Of a stretch of DNA of 64,000 nucleotides, positions 53,143 to 64,000 are shown in pieces. The notes under the pieces were generated by a model that saw nothing but the letters and a program-made list of their open reading frames with translations, did no database searches and was not told where the DNA came from. The translations under genes were made by a program, and so were the position numbers. This DNA is from Hybos culiciformis (taxonomy: Eukaryota; Arthropoda; Insecta; Diptera; Hybotidae). The stretch lies in assembly GCA_964007475.1 (NCBI GenBank), contig OZ023273.1:51771525-51835524 (forward strand), given 5' to 3'. Position 1 is the first letter of the stretch. Each line of letters opens with the position of its first letter.

Positions 53143-55308
53143 TTATTTTTTTACAGTCCCTAATCTAGATGGATCTTGACTTGGATAAAAAGACATATTT
53201 GGAGGGCCCCCAGGTGGTGCAGGTACGCCTTCTAAACCAGTACTTGACGGCAAAGGAATAGATGAATATGGCGACGCATAAATTGGAGGAAACGAACCAG
53301 GAGGCAACATGCTTTGAATTTGATGAAGCTTCATTCCGGGTGGTAAGACGGTTATTTGCTCTTGATTCAAATTGAAGAAATCATTTGGATTAGATGATGG
53401 TATAGATGGAATATCATATCGGCGATCTGTTTTAGCTACTGTATTTTGTTTTGCTTGAGAATGAGCCCACTTGATCGTTACTTTTTTTCCGTGCATAATA
53501 AGTTTGTTGAAAGTTTTTTCAGCAGCATATTCAGCACTTGACCTTTTTGTATATTGAACAAAGGCACATTGCTGTCTAGGCACCAGAGTTATGGTACGTA
53601 TCTCACCATATTGATAAAAATTGTCACGAACTTCTGGTTCGGTTATATTTTCATTTAAATTACCAACATACAATGTAGTTATATTTTTGTCTTCTGGGGG
53701 TTCAAGATTCGGTAGAGTTGCAGCGCGTTTCATGATTTTCTCGGCTACTGGATCATTCCTTCCGTAATAGCGGTCTTTGATATTTTGTTCACAAAGAGGA
53801 TCGTCGGGCTCATTTGGTTTATCATGGCGATAAGGACATTCTTCGCCACGTTTGCATTCGCCTTTAACCCAAAATGAGCAAATGTGAGGACGATTCCTTT
53901 TGTAATAAGGAGCAGTTCTTGCTAATTTAGCCAGCATTTCATTAGCAGCTAAATTTTTGCCAACCACACCTGCAGCTTGAGTACCTAAAAAATTTCATAA
54001 ATTTTTAATTATCCTAAACAATGTACAAAGCGTGCTCAAAATGATTGTGCTTATATCGAAGGAATAGGAATGTAATATACGTGAGTGAAAGCTACAAAAT
54101 GTTATTGCGTTCAAGTTCAAATGCTATTCAGTTTCTTATTTATAAAATAAAATTTTTATGACGCATCAGTTACTTTAACTGTACAGCTCCTGATTTGAAT
54201 ATCAAAAATTTATATTTTCTTGTCTAGAAACTGAAAATTTAGTGATTAAGTTAAAATATTAAATGTTTATGCTTACCGTCCGTGTTAGATAAGTCTCGAT
54301 CAATATTTTGAATATAATATTCTTTGTTTACGTCACTCTGAGGTAATTGATCTGCAATTTTTAAAGCAGCATCTCGAACTTGAATTGGCAAACCGTATTC
54401 CAAATCTAAAAGACAAGTTTGACAAACGTTTTTTAGGCGACAACAAGTTTGACAAATTTCTGTTTTTTTGAAACGCATTCGAGCACCTGGGCACCATCTA
54501 AAAATAGTGAACGGTCGAGTACAAATTTTGCATTCTTTGCCAAATCGTTCCTAGAAAAAGAAAATAATAAAATGATTTCATTGGGTATAGGTATTTTGTT
54601 ATTATTTTAAAAAGTGTTTTCCTACCTGGCTTCTACCTCAAAAGTTTATAAGTAAGATTTTTTTTTACGTGTAGATTATATCTACTAACTACCGAATTCT
54701 TAGAATAGGTACCTAAATAAATCATAATTATGTCGAGTCGAACAAAATTGTTTATATTAGCATACGTCTGAAATTTAAAATCTGATGTGTTGTTTTCTAA
54801 TTTTTGTTTCTACCAGAAAGCTTTATACCTATAATTCATTGAGTCAAATAGATAAGGTACCTGCCTGCCTACTTGTTAACACGTTAAGAGACCTACATGT
54901 TGACTGAAACATTGCTAGAATGGCATTTTTTAGTTTTTTCATTGAGTACTCGGGGAACGAAATTATGTTTTTCTTTAGGATGATATTCTTATCTCAGTAG
55001 GTACACTCACTTTTATTATTGATTTTTGTCACCCTTCTGCTTCTATTCATTGTTTTGTGTGCGACCATATATTTAATGCAAGGTTTTAAAACTAAAGTTT
55101 TACGGTAAATGTCAAAATTTAAGGCCAACATAGGTTACCTCTACACAACACTACATAGATTTATTGCAAATTCAAAAAAATTAATTTGATTTACCTTTAT
55201 CATTCGTACGTATGGATTGTCACCAAGGCAAGTTTGGCATAATATTGGGAATTCAGAATCCTCCCAATTTTGCCTGTTGTAAGTGTTGGTAGTTTTTGAC
55301 ATAGCCAT
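53143..55308 (-). CDS. RBM22: Pre-mRNA splicing factor RBM22
   Basis: Three exons (55195-55308, 54277-54550, 53143-53984) give 409 residues; the human protein is 420. The N-terminus ([51 protein letters not shown]) with its cysteine clusters is typical of RBM22/Ecm2/Slt11. It is followed by a CCCH zinc finger, [19 protein letters not shown] (165-183), and one RRM (about 231-304) with RNP motifs LYVGNL and CAFVQYTKR. The C-terminal tail is proline-rich ([27 protein letters not shown]). By family knowledge RBM22 binds U6 snRNA and the intron in the activated spliceosome (Prp19-related complex). An internal Met two codons after the start (MAMSK) could also serve. It is divergent to the NKRF-like gene. 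Confidence 0.97.
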
Positions 55309-56011
55309 TTTGAATTAATTTTTTTTTTAATTATTTATTTTTTCAAAATTGAGATGATTTTGTAGTCAATTAATAATAATTTAATAATATATTTTATTGC
55401 GACCTTTATAAAAAAATTATATTTATAATAAAACTTTATTTCAAGATTAAAGAAAAAAGAAGTATCTAGTGCTAGTCTATCTTGGTCTATCTTCAACACA
55501 CAACACACACGAAACGCACATCAACAGAGTTACCAACGTCCTCAAAAGTTTCTCCCTAACAAAATAAAATTTTCTTCTAAAAACCCCCAATTTTTGTTTA
55601 AATATCCAAATAACACCTTCTGTGGTAAAAATCTTTCACCGTACCGTGATTAAAATTTTTAATTCCATTGAAATTTGTATAAAAATTGTAAATTTTATTT
55701 GAACTATAAAATCAAAGCAACGTAAACTACTAAGTAGCAGTGCTGTATCAAAAAATAAATGTCAATAAAGGTACCTGTCAAAATAATTTTATTATTTTAG
55801 AAAAGGTCCAGAGAAGATTCCTAATTTATAAACTAAAAAAAAAAAGTTTGGAAAAGAGAAAAATGAATGATTTAGAAACATATTTTTGAAGCGTTATAAA
55901 TTGAATTAAACAAATTTTATTTTAACATAAATATGATAATTCAAAAATTAGGTACTCAATTAAAAACTTAACATAATAAGCCACTTCTCAATCAAATTTT
56001 CTTCTCTTGGG
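55309..56011. promoter_or_regulatory. 5' flank of RBM22
   Basis: Leader and promoter of RBM22 should lie in the first few hundred bases above 55308. No TATA box or other element stands out. The rest is AT-rich and without a gene. Confidence 0.35.
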
Positions 56012-56314
56012 ACAGACACGACGTCGACAAGAAAATACGCCGTGCGCTGACCGCCGCAAACCATTTTTTTGTTCGCCGTCGCAAAACATTTTTGTCGAGA
56101 TTTCAGTGCGTACGCCTTGCGCCGCATTTTTATATTTTGTATCGGCGTGCTAAAAATTTTTCATATATTTTTTTGGTTAATTTTTTTTTTTTTTTCGTTT
56201 TTTTTTTTTTCTCTTTCCTTTTTTTTCTGCTTTTTTTTTTAGCACGCCGGTAACACAGAGTTTTTTTTCTAAGCGCGTAGCCGCAGCCAAAAACTTGTCG
56301 GCGTCGGCGTCTGT
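56012..56314. mobile_element. 303-bp inverted-repeat element with GC-rich ends
   Basis: The left end ACAGACACGACGTCGACAAG and the right end, on the other strand, ACAGACGCCGACGCCGACAA are inverted repeats with three mismatches. A perfect CTTGGG flanks both sides (56006-56011 and 56315-56320), a likely 6-bp target duplication. Subterminal CGCCG words (ACGCCGTGCGCTGACCGCCG; GCGCGTAGCCGCAGCC) stand out from an AT-rich core of T runs. Internal GGCGTGC/GCACGCC words form an inner hairpin. Confidence 0.85.
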
Positions 56315-56550
56315 CTTGGGAACTTAAAACATGTTCTCTGGCTGTCAGTTTTTCCACTTCCAGTCGGATTTAAGTTAGTATTACAACCAGGAATACAACA
56401 TTTTCATATCATTTTTCTTGAAACTAATAAAATTTGAATAAGTTTTTATTAAATATTATAATTTTATAGATTTATTCGTAAACCTATAGTTATTTTCCAT
56501 TTTTCCATACAATTTAAATAAAAAATCGTGTTTGTCAGGTACCTACTTAT

Positions 56551-57298
56551 AAGCGAGTCACACTACAACTAAAAAGCCACTACTCATGACGGCTTTTTTA
56601 AATGCGTTCACACTTGCACTTTTTGGTTTTTTTTCTTTTTTTTTCTCGTTTTGTCATATCTTTTTCCTTTTTTTTTGGGAATTTTTTTTGTTTTTTTATT
56701 CGTTTTTTTTAAAAAATTGCCGCCAACTTCCTGAAAGTATGCAATTGTTAGTTTATTTTTTTTCTCACAGAGCTCATTTGTTATTTGATAAGCGAGTCAC
56801 ACTACAACTAAAAAGCCACTACTCATGACGGCTTTTTTAAATGCGTTCACACTTGCACTTTTTGGTTTTTTTTCTTTTTTTTCTCGTTTTGTCATATCTT
56901 TTTCCTTTTTTTTTGGGAATTTTTTTTGTTTTTTTATTCGTTTTTTTTAAAAAATTGCCGCCAACTTCCTGAAAGTATGCAATTGTTAGTTTATTTTTTT
57001 CTCACAGAGCTCATTTGTTATTTGATCCCTGATTTTCTAGTGGCTTTTTGAAAAGCCACTAGCTTTTTTTTCTTTTTTTTGTATGGAAAAAGCCACGAAA
57101 TAGCCACAACGATGATAGCTTTTTGAAAAAGCCATTAAAAAGCCGAAGTGTGACAGCCCTATGATCCCTGATTTTCTAGTGGCTTTTTGAAAAGCCACTA
57201 GCTTTTTTTTCTTTTTTTTGTATGGAAAAAGCCACGAAATAGCCACAACGATGATAGCTTTTTCAAAAAGCCATTAAAAAGCCGAAGTGTGACAGCCT
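56551..57298 (+). mobile_element. Composite miniature element with both halves duplicated
   Basis: The order is half 1, half 1, half 2, half 2. Half 1 starts AAGCGAGTCACACTACAACT and is repeated with a 239-bp shift (56551 and 56790). Half 2 starts GATCCCTGATTTTCTAGTGG and is repeated with a 139-bp shift (57024 and 57163), ending GCCGAAGTGTGACAGCCT. The complete simple version is the neighbour at 57365-57738. TA on both sides fits a Tc1/mariner-type target. Poly-T runs make open frames that are not genes. Confidence 0.85.
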
Positions 57299-57364
57299 TA
57301 TTACACGAACATAATTTGACACAGCGACAGCACTGCTAGGAGTTTCGTTGTTTTATTGGTAATA

Positions 57365-57738
57365 AGCGAGTCACACTACAACTATAAAGCCACTATTCAT
57401 GGCGGCTTTTTTAAATGCGTTTACACTTGGACTTTTTGGGTTTTTTTCTTTTTTCTTCTCTTTTTGTCAAATCTTTTTCCTTTTTTTTCGGGAATTTTTT
57501 TTTTTTTGTTTTTTTATTCGTTTTTTGACAAAAAATTGCCGGCAACTTCCTGAAAGTATGCAATTGTCAGTTTATTTTTTTCTCACAGAGCTCATTTGTT
57601 ATTTGATCCCTGCTTTTCTATTGGCTTTTTGAAAAGCCACTAGTTTTTTTTCTTTTTTTTGTATGGAAAAAGCCACGAAAAAGCCACAACGATGATAGGT
57701 TTTTCAAAAGCCATTAAAAAGCCGAAGTGTGACAGCCT
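57365..57738 (+). mobile_element. Complete miniature element of the same family, about 374 bp
   Basis: The ends AGCGAGTCACACT and (opposite strand) AGGCTGTCACACT are imperfect inverted repeats flanked by TA. It holds one half 1 and one half 2 of the composite element at 56551-57298, with about 90-95% similarity by eye. There is no coding capacity. Confidence 0.82.
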
Positions 57739-58079
57739 TATAAAATATAAATTAACTTCTATAAAAATTGATATAAGATTTGATAATAATGACTGACATT
57801 AGATTTTGTTTTGCTGGATTTCAAAATTACTTTCTGGCAACACTACCACCCAGCAAAAAAATTCTTACATAGTTTCGTACAGAAAAGAAAAGGTGCTGAA
57901 AGTGTACTCTGTAAAATGAAATGGTAACCCTGGTTCTCTTTTGTTGGGTTTCTTTCATTTCATTTTCAAAATCATCAAATTCAAAATAGAAATAAAGAAA
58001 ATATATTTTTTTTTAAAGACGAAATTAATTTTTTTTTTGATATAAGAATTTAAAAATCTATTTTTAAAATTTAAGAATA

Positions 58080-61000
58080 ATGAAATTTGCAACAAATTGG
58101 GACATTGATTATTACAAAACGGATTATGAAAGCGAAGAACATTGGGAATTAAGAAAAAAATTTATGGAAATTCATAAGGACAAATTTCCAGAAGAGTAAG
58201 TTACTACACTTAGAAATATTTGAGAGTTGAGTAGGTATACCTGTACCTGGGGCCAAATTCTACAATTATGTCTATATAACTATGAGTCGGCCGTCATGAT
58301 GTAGTGGTATTGTCATTATCCTACAGTGTGTTCGGTCGTGCGTTCGATTCCAACCTCGGGCTGGAATTTGTGTGAATTTTTCAATTGTCCACTTGATCTA
58401 AGTGTTTGTGTTGTATCTTGTATGTTGTTTAACAAGAAACATACATAATTATAGAATTTGTTTCAAGAACTAGGTATATTGACAACAATGCGTAATGTAT
58501 TTTCTATATTATATTATTAATTGAAACTGCAATGCAACTTTATCTTAATTTACTTGAGTGTACCTTATACCATAGATTAAGAATTCAGAAAGATTTATAG
58601 CTTCATACAACATTTTTTTCAGCCTTTTTTGGTATTTTTATGTGAAGGTGTTAGTAAAACTAAATAAAATTCTTTTCATATATGTATTGATAATTATCAC
58701 GTATTCTATTTTGTTTTACTAACACATTCACATGAAAATACCAAAAATAATGTTGTATGAAGCTAACAATCTATGTATATTCGTAATCTATGCTTATATT
58801 TAGATAGAACAGCCAAAATCTCTGCAGGGATCCCTGACCCTGTTCCTGCTTCCTGTTTGCTACCCATGACAGGGAAAAAAATTCTTCCCTGTCCCTGCAT
58901 AGCCAATCCTAGCCACAGGAAAACTGTGGCCTTAACTACCCCTACCAATCTCTGCCAGGGAAAAACTGAGGTCTTCCTGTCCCTTTTTTTTTATAACAAA
59001 TTTATAATAGAGCTACGACGCTAAATTAAATGTGGAAAAGACTCCAGTTGCGTCATTTTTGTTTCGCAATTTTTATAAATAATACCTACGTATGGAGTCT
59101 TAAAATAAAAAGTTATAACACTTGACGCATCGATACTTTAATATTTTTTGCTTAAACGCAGTTTAGCTCCGTTTGGTAGAATTTTAAAGACGACATCAAA
59201 ACCCAATGTTTTCATGATATTAGGTATCTAAACGATGCGCCCTAAGATCTAGTCAACAAAGTAAGGCAAATTTTAGATTATATTCTGTAAGATCAAGTCA
59301 AAAATTAAGCATCAACATTAAAATTTCACGTACGCATCTATCTATTTTTAATACAAACTTATACCAATATGGTTCTTATTTTACGGATATTTTCATTCGC
59401 TGGAGCTCATATATTTATTTTCAATAGAATATATATTAGGTTCATTCGATAAAGGCGCGGCCAATTCCACAGAACGCATGAAATTCGTAAAGCGGGAGTT
59501 TCTACAACTAGGTATTATACCTAGGTATATATACATTACATAATGTACTTCCCTTTAATAACCACATAAATACAAACAATTATGAATGGTTGGACTCTTA
59601 AGTAATTTAGTCACAGTCCAGTTATCACTTTTCAAAATTTATTAAACTAAGTAACAGGAAAATATTTTAAATGGATTTATGTTCTCTTTTTTTCTGAACT
59701 ACTAATTAATAGTTATCTCATCTCACTTTGTGCTAATGTATTAGTATTAGAAAGCGGATGCAAAACCACAAAAAGGGATAGATGGGATGAAAAAATTTCA
59801 AATAAAGAAAATCAAGAAAAGTAAATAATATTAAGGGAGACCTTTACCTTCTCAATTAATAATCATCTCCCTTATCCAGAAATCTTAAAACCATTGTCCA
59901 GTTGGAATGTCATATAAACGTACACAATTTTATCTTTGTCCATCGCTACTTATTCTAAGCAAGATAAACTATCATGTTGTTGAATTGTTTGTCCGAAGAT
60001 TTATTCTATTGTTCTGATATAGGCACAGCAATAGTTGTGACATAGCGAAAATTAAGGCAGTCTCTAGATAGAAGAATGATCAGAACGGAAACGCAGACGT
60101 TTTTGTCTTCAATTGGAAGGTTTTTTAATTAATTTTGATTAATTTTATTTATTTTGGATTACTGTTTCAAATTAATTTAATTTTAATTTTTCCGGGGATT
60201 TCCGAAATATATATACTTTTTTGGTCCAGCTTAAAATCTAGATTTTAGATTGTATAAAGAAAAATATTAAAATAAAAAGATGAAATGTATACAAGGCAAC
60301 CAACATACTTACTAGTAATATTATTATGCAGTGTCAATATTTTTCACTAAATTTTTCAGTGAGCTGGTTTGTTTAGCACAAGTTTTTACAAATGTTGAAT
60401 TCATGGGTTGCAAATATCCTGATGAAACAATGAGAATGGTAGGTGAATTGTCTAAAGATGTTGCGGCAGAATTTCGTGAACAACGATCTAAACGATTAAA
60501 AAGAACGTTTGTCAAAGCATCTGATGCTGCTGAACAACGAGCCAAAGGTAGAAGAAATAATTAATGTGAGTCACGTAAAAACTTTTCATAATAATTAATG
60601 TGAAAATATCCTTTTCATTGTTCTTTTCTATACTGCGTGGATACTTAACTCATCTTAGGCAGGCGAAGAGATAACTACAATGAAAGCAAAACATTTAATA
60701 TAAGTGCAGAATTAAAAGCAACAAAATTAACTGATTATGATGATGGTTCTGATGATGATGCTAATTATTTTCGTCCTTGTTTTAGTGGAGCACCACCTAA
60801 AAGAAATACGAAATCAATAACCGGTATACCTACATCTAAAAACTACTGGAAATCATTGGATAAAAATTTATATAATACAAATTTAATGGGAGTATTTCAA
60901 CAAACACTACAACAAAGAAATACAAAAAACACAAATAATGATCTCTTCACAGGAAATTTAATGTTCGGACGTTTCATATTATTTTATGTTGCTAATGATC

Positions 61001-62322
61001 GAAATTGCTTAGCTGTATCGGCTCAAAAATCTAACATGCAAATAAATGAAAAAGAAACTTCATTAGATAATGAAAAAATAATAGAAATATTTGTCGGTTC
61101 TACTCTTGCTGGATCAGCTAAAGCTCCAAATTCGAAAGAAGCTAAAAGTAAAGCTTTTGATGCGGCACTAAAAAAATTAAAACACGAATGTTATGTTATT
61201 AAGGTAAATTAAATAAGTCATTATCATTACATTATCATTAAAATTGTTTTCTTTCTTGGTTTGCTAATTTAATTTTCAAAAAATTAAATTGTAATTCAAT
61301 TTGAGAAATACGTAGTTCACAATGTTCTATATTTTTCAGCCCAATCCAAATCCAGATAGAATAAATATTTCAAAAAATAATGAAACAATATTTGCAAATT
61401 TACAAAGATCACAAACTGATGAACTTAAAATAGATTCTAATAATATTGGTTATAAAATGATGTTAAAACAAGGATGGATGGGTGGTGGATTGGGTTCAAG
61501 AACCCAGGGGCGTGAAAATCCAATAGAGTAAGCAAATCATTAATTTTTAAATTTTTCTTTAACCTTAGGAGTATACAATTATTAATATTTTAGCTTTCTC
61601 ATTAAAAATAATCGAAAAGGATTAGGTAATGATAGTACTGAAATAAATTCAAATTATTTCCGAAATATACTAACAAATTATATTAAATCAGAAGATATTC
61701 GTGATTTGTACTTCGAATCTGGATTCACGAAAGAAGAAAGAGCAACATTACATCAGTAAGTTTTTTTTTATAAAGGGAACTAATTTATGACTGTATTGAA
61801 AAAATTTTAGAATTGCTTCGTCGAAACATTTGAAATCAGCCAGTCATGGAAAGGAGCCTAATCGACATCTAATAATAAGTAAAAAATCAATAACTCCTTA
61901 TCGGATATTAGAAGAAGTTTTGTTAAAAAAAAATCCCGTGTATGTGAATAAATATGAGGTCAAAGTACCCAGGTGTAAGGTAAATTAAGTTTTTAAATTA
62001 AAATAAAATAAAATATTCAACTATAATGATTCATTTACTTGGATTGTGTATTATATTTCAATATTCTGTTAATAATATTAAATCAACTTTTTAAAAAGTA
62101 TTAGATAATAGTAGGTTCCCTTCTAAAACCATTGAAAAAAAATCCTGATCAGTATTCCTTATGCAACAATAAATTAATTTATGAAGAAATAAAAATGCAA
62201 ATGGTGTTAATAATAATCTTTAAGATATTTATGTTTGACATAAATGTATTAATAAAAATAAAACAATATTTCTTTATTTTCAGTCATCAGAATTTCCAGA
62301 AAACACGAGATTTAAATCATAA
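58080..62322 (+). CDS. NKRF: NKRF-like protein: XTBD, dsRBD-like, G-patch and R3H domains
   Basis: Seven exons (58080-58195, 60360-60547, 60659-61203, 61340-61527, 61594-61755, 61811-61979, 62284-62322) give 468 residues. The N-terminus ([40 protein letters not shown]) is an XRN2-binding XTBD domain. It is followed by an acidic linker, a dsRBD-like segment ([20 protein letters not shown]), a G-patch ([20 protein letters not shown]) and an R3H-like end ([37 protein letters not shown]). This order matches NKRF. By family knowledge NKRF holds XRN2 and DHX15 in the nucleolus for pre-rRNA processing; the role in insects is inferred. The last intron is uncertain: reading on past 61979 adds only VN before a stop at 61986-61988. 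If the intron after 60547 is retained, the protein ends soon after the XTBD. An AATAAA lies at 62471-62476. Confidence 0.87.
58284..58430 (+). repeat. tRNA-derived SINE in NKRF-like intron 1
   Basis: Pol III promoter boxes are visible: an A-box-like TGATGTAGTGG at 58297-58307 and a B-box-like GCGTTCGATTCC at 58340-58351, about 32 bp apart, as in tRNA genes. The sequence starts GTCGGCCGTCATGATG, is followed by CAACCTCGGGCTGGAATT, and runs into a non-tRNA tail. It lacks a proper acceptor stem and a 3' partner, so it is a SINE and not a functional tRNA. The 3' boundary is approximate. Confidence 0.75.
58574..58793. mobile_element. Foldback element, about 220 bp, in NKRF-like intron 1
   Basis: The inverted arms share AGCTTCATACAACATT, TTTTTGGTATTTT, ATGTGAA and GTGTTAGTAAAAC in matching order, with small indels, between about 58574-58665 and 58705-58793. 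The centre (about 58666-58704) is AT-rich. The outer tips AGATTA/TAATCT mark the limits. Confidence 0.8.
58817..58985. repeat. GC-richer low-complexity segment (CCCTG words)
   Basis: About 170 bp with repeated CCCTG/CAGGGA words (GCAGGGATCCCTGACCCTG, ATGACAGGGAAAAA, TTCCCTGTCCCTGC, TGCCAGGGAAAAAC), bounded by AT-rich DNA. It sits directly beside the foldback element and SINE in a gene intron. No protein on either strand is recognisable. It is probably a fragment of an unknown repeat. Confidence 0.5.
59025..60359. other. Remainder of NKRF-like intron 1
   Basis: No gene, RNA or transposon end recognised. The acceptor TTTTTCAG ends at 60359. Confidence 0.6.
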
Positions 62323-62476
62323 TTTTTCTCATATAATTTCTTAACTGCCAATCAATGATATACAAATATTTTTAAGTTTAATAGTATCTAAAAAACCGAG
62401 AAGTTATATAATCTTGATAACAATAGAATGTCAGTGTGATAGGAAACAAGTTTGTGTTATTTTAAATGAAAATAAA

Positions 62477-64000
62477 ATGTTTATTTTTTTAACGAAATTT
62501 TTTATCAACTTGAATATTGGTTACAGCAGCGATTGCATGCATCAGGTTTTATCAACTTATATGATGTTTTCGGCGCAGTGATTTGCATCAGGTTTTATTA
62601 AAATTTTAAACAAAGATTTCTAAATTGTACGTAAACTCCTATGTAATGTTATAATTTTTTTAATCTAACATTTAATAGTTACGTTAAATAAACTATACAG
62701 GTGTATCTATCATTGAATCATCATCAAAAAATTTTAGATTGAAGACATTATGTAATTATAATTTTTGATTGCTTTCTTGTAGTTAAACATGTTTTAAAAT
62801 TTATTATAAATAAAAAATTATGAAAAAAATTTTAACTATCATTTTTTTTTATTTTTTGTTGATACACAAAGAAAAAATGTTTTGAAACCAAAGTACATCA
62901 AATTTCAGAGGTTTGAGAATTTTATTTTCTGTTTTATTTTCTAGTTTTCTTAAAATTATTTGCCCAAACATCCTTAATGTTCCTTCATTATTTTTTAAGT
63001 CATGAATAGAGTTATCTACACATTCTACACGACAATTTTCTCACTTTTACTCGAAGTTATTTTTATATCATCAGTTCACAGTAAAATCAAGGTGAAAGCG
63101 AAATATAAATTTTTAAATATATTTCATTTTCACTAGCTTAAAAAAATCTAATTTACTTATGAATGTTGATAATATTTTTATTTATATTATGTTTCATAAA
63201 CACATTGTGATTGCAAGTTTGGAGATATGCATTGCAACAAAATGTTTTTGTCAAGAAAAAGTAAAAAAAAATCATTTAGATTGTTTGCTATATAGGTTGT
63301 AAATATGGTAATATGTACTGCAAGTCTGTGGAAAATATTAATATCAAGAAAAAGGTATAAAGAAGAAAATGGCATACTTAAGTTCTTTATTATTTTTTTT
63401 ATTGACCCAGTAATATTTGAAAGGTTGTGTGGTTTTGTCTGCAACCTGGTTCTTCCAGTAAATGAGTTTTGACTGTACCTAATTTTTTTATTTTTCTGTT
63501 CAATATAATTTCAAATTTGAGGTCAATTTATATTTGAACAAAACTTTTATATTATGTACCTATGCCAGCTGATTCAGACGATTTTTTTGGTCTCGTCTTG
63601 TATATTGAATGAATAATTTTACTGACGATATTAAGAAAACACAGACATCAAGATGAGTAAGAAAATAAACTTTAATTTTCGGCAAGTAAAAGAATCTTGC
63701 TTTCTTCCAGTTCTTGTACAATTCGTCATCTATTTTTAAACTTTTAAAACATCAAATTTTTCATTAATTCTTTTCAAATAAAACACTATGTATGCAATTT
63801 CCTTTTATAGTATATTTATTTTTTACATACTTTAAAATACACCGGTTAAAAAAATTAAAAAATAAAATATAAATTGTAATTATTTTATATACAGAAGAAC
63901 AGAAAAACTGTTTTAAATGAGTAGAATGAAACTACAGTCTATATATTTTTTCATTGCTACTCGAAAAAAATACATATCTTAAAAAATACGTATCTTGAAT
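62477..64000. other. Downstream flank, no gene recognised
   Basis: AT-rich DNA after the poly(A) signal of the NKRF-like gene. No exon of a further gene or transposon end could be supported up to the window edge. Confidence 0.6.

Noticed and set aside
56586..57632. Phenylalanine-rich open frames that look like membrane proteins
   Set aside because: They are poly-T tracts of the miniature elements, repeated with the repeats.
58284..58355. Candidate tRNA gene
   Set aside because: A and B boxes are present, but no acceptor stem or proper cloverleaf can be formed; a SINE explains it better.
58773..59024. Overlapping frames on both strands in the CCCTG-rich block
   Set aside because: No recognisable protein; they come from the local lack of stops in GC-richer sequence inside an intron.

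Overview
The window is nuclear DNA of an insect. It is very AT-rich, its genes are split by spliceosomal GT-AG introns, it is full of small DNA transposons, and every recognisable protein is an animal protein. The species cannot be fixed from this sequence. A 200-base run of N (4563-4762) shows it is part of a draft scaffold.

Layout. 1-17 kb holds no intact gene. It contains a decayed, inverted partial copy of a gelsolin gene (about 715-3850), the assembly gap, two hAT transposons with clear 8-bp target duplications (7187-8127 and 9115-10277), and AT-rich spacer. 17.5-28.6 kb is a complete ten-exon secreted gelsolin gene on the minus strand (784 codons predicted). 28.6-39.4 kb is spacer with two more hAT elements with perfect 8-bp target duplications, a terminal-inverted-repeat element carrying a CxxC protein fragment, a 5'-truncated non-LTR retrotransposon and a 119-bp mariner-like miniature element. 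From 39.4 kb to the end the window is gene-dense: DDX41/abstrakt (-), an F-box/leucine-rich protein (+), NMD3 (+), RBM22 (-) and an NKRF-like XTBD/G-patch/R3H protein (+). The spaces and introns between these genes are packed with foldback and miniature inverted-repeat elements.

How the genes relate. Four of the five right-hand genes act on RNA: DDX41 and RBM22 in the spliceosome, NMD3 in 60S ribosomal subunit export, and the NKRF-like protein probably in XRN2-linked rRNA processing. NMD3 and RBM22 are convergent, with stop codons about 280 bp apart. DDX41/F-box and RBM22/NKRF-like are divergent pairs whose shared 5' regions are full of inverted repeats. The gelsolin is predicted to be secreted, since it begins with a signal-peptide-like segment, and would sever and cap actin outside the cell.

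The most notable structures are the inverted gelsolin duplication, whose copy has an in-frame stop; an array of ~59-bp repeats built on a 38-bp quasi-palindrome in which some units are flipped; a foldback element nested inside a hAT element; and a composite miniature element with each half duplicated in tandem. I found no operon, CRISPR array, rRNA gene or functional tRNA gene.
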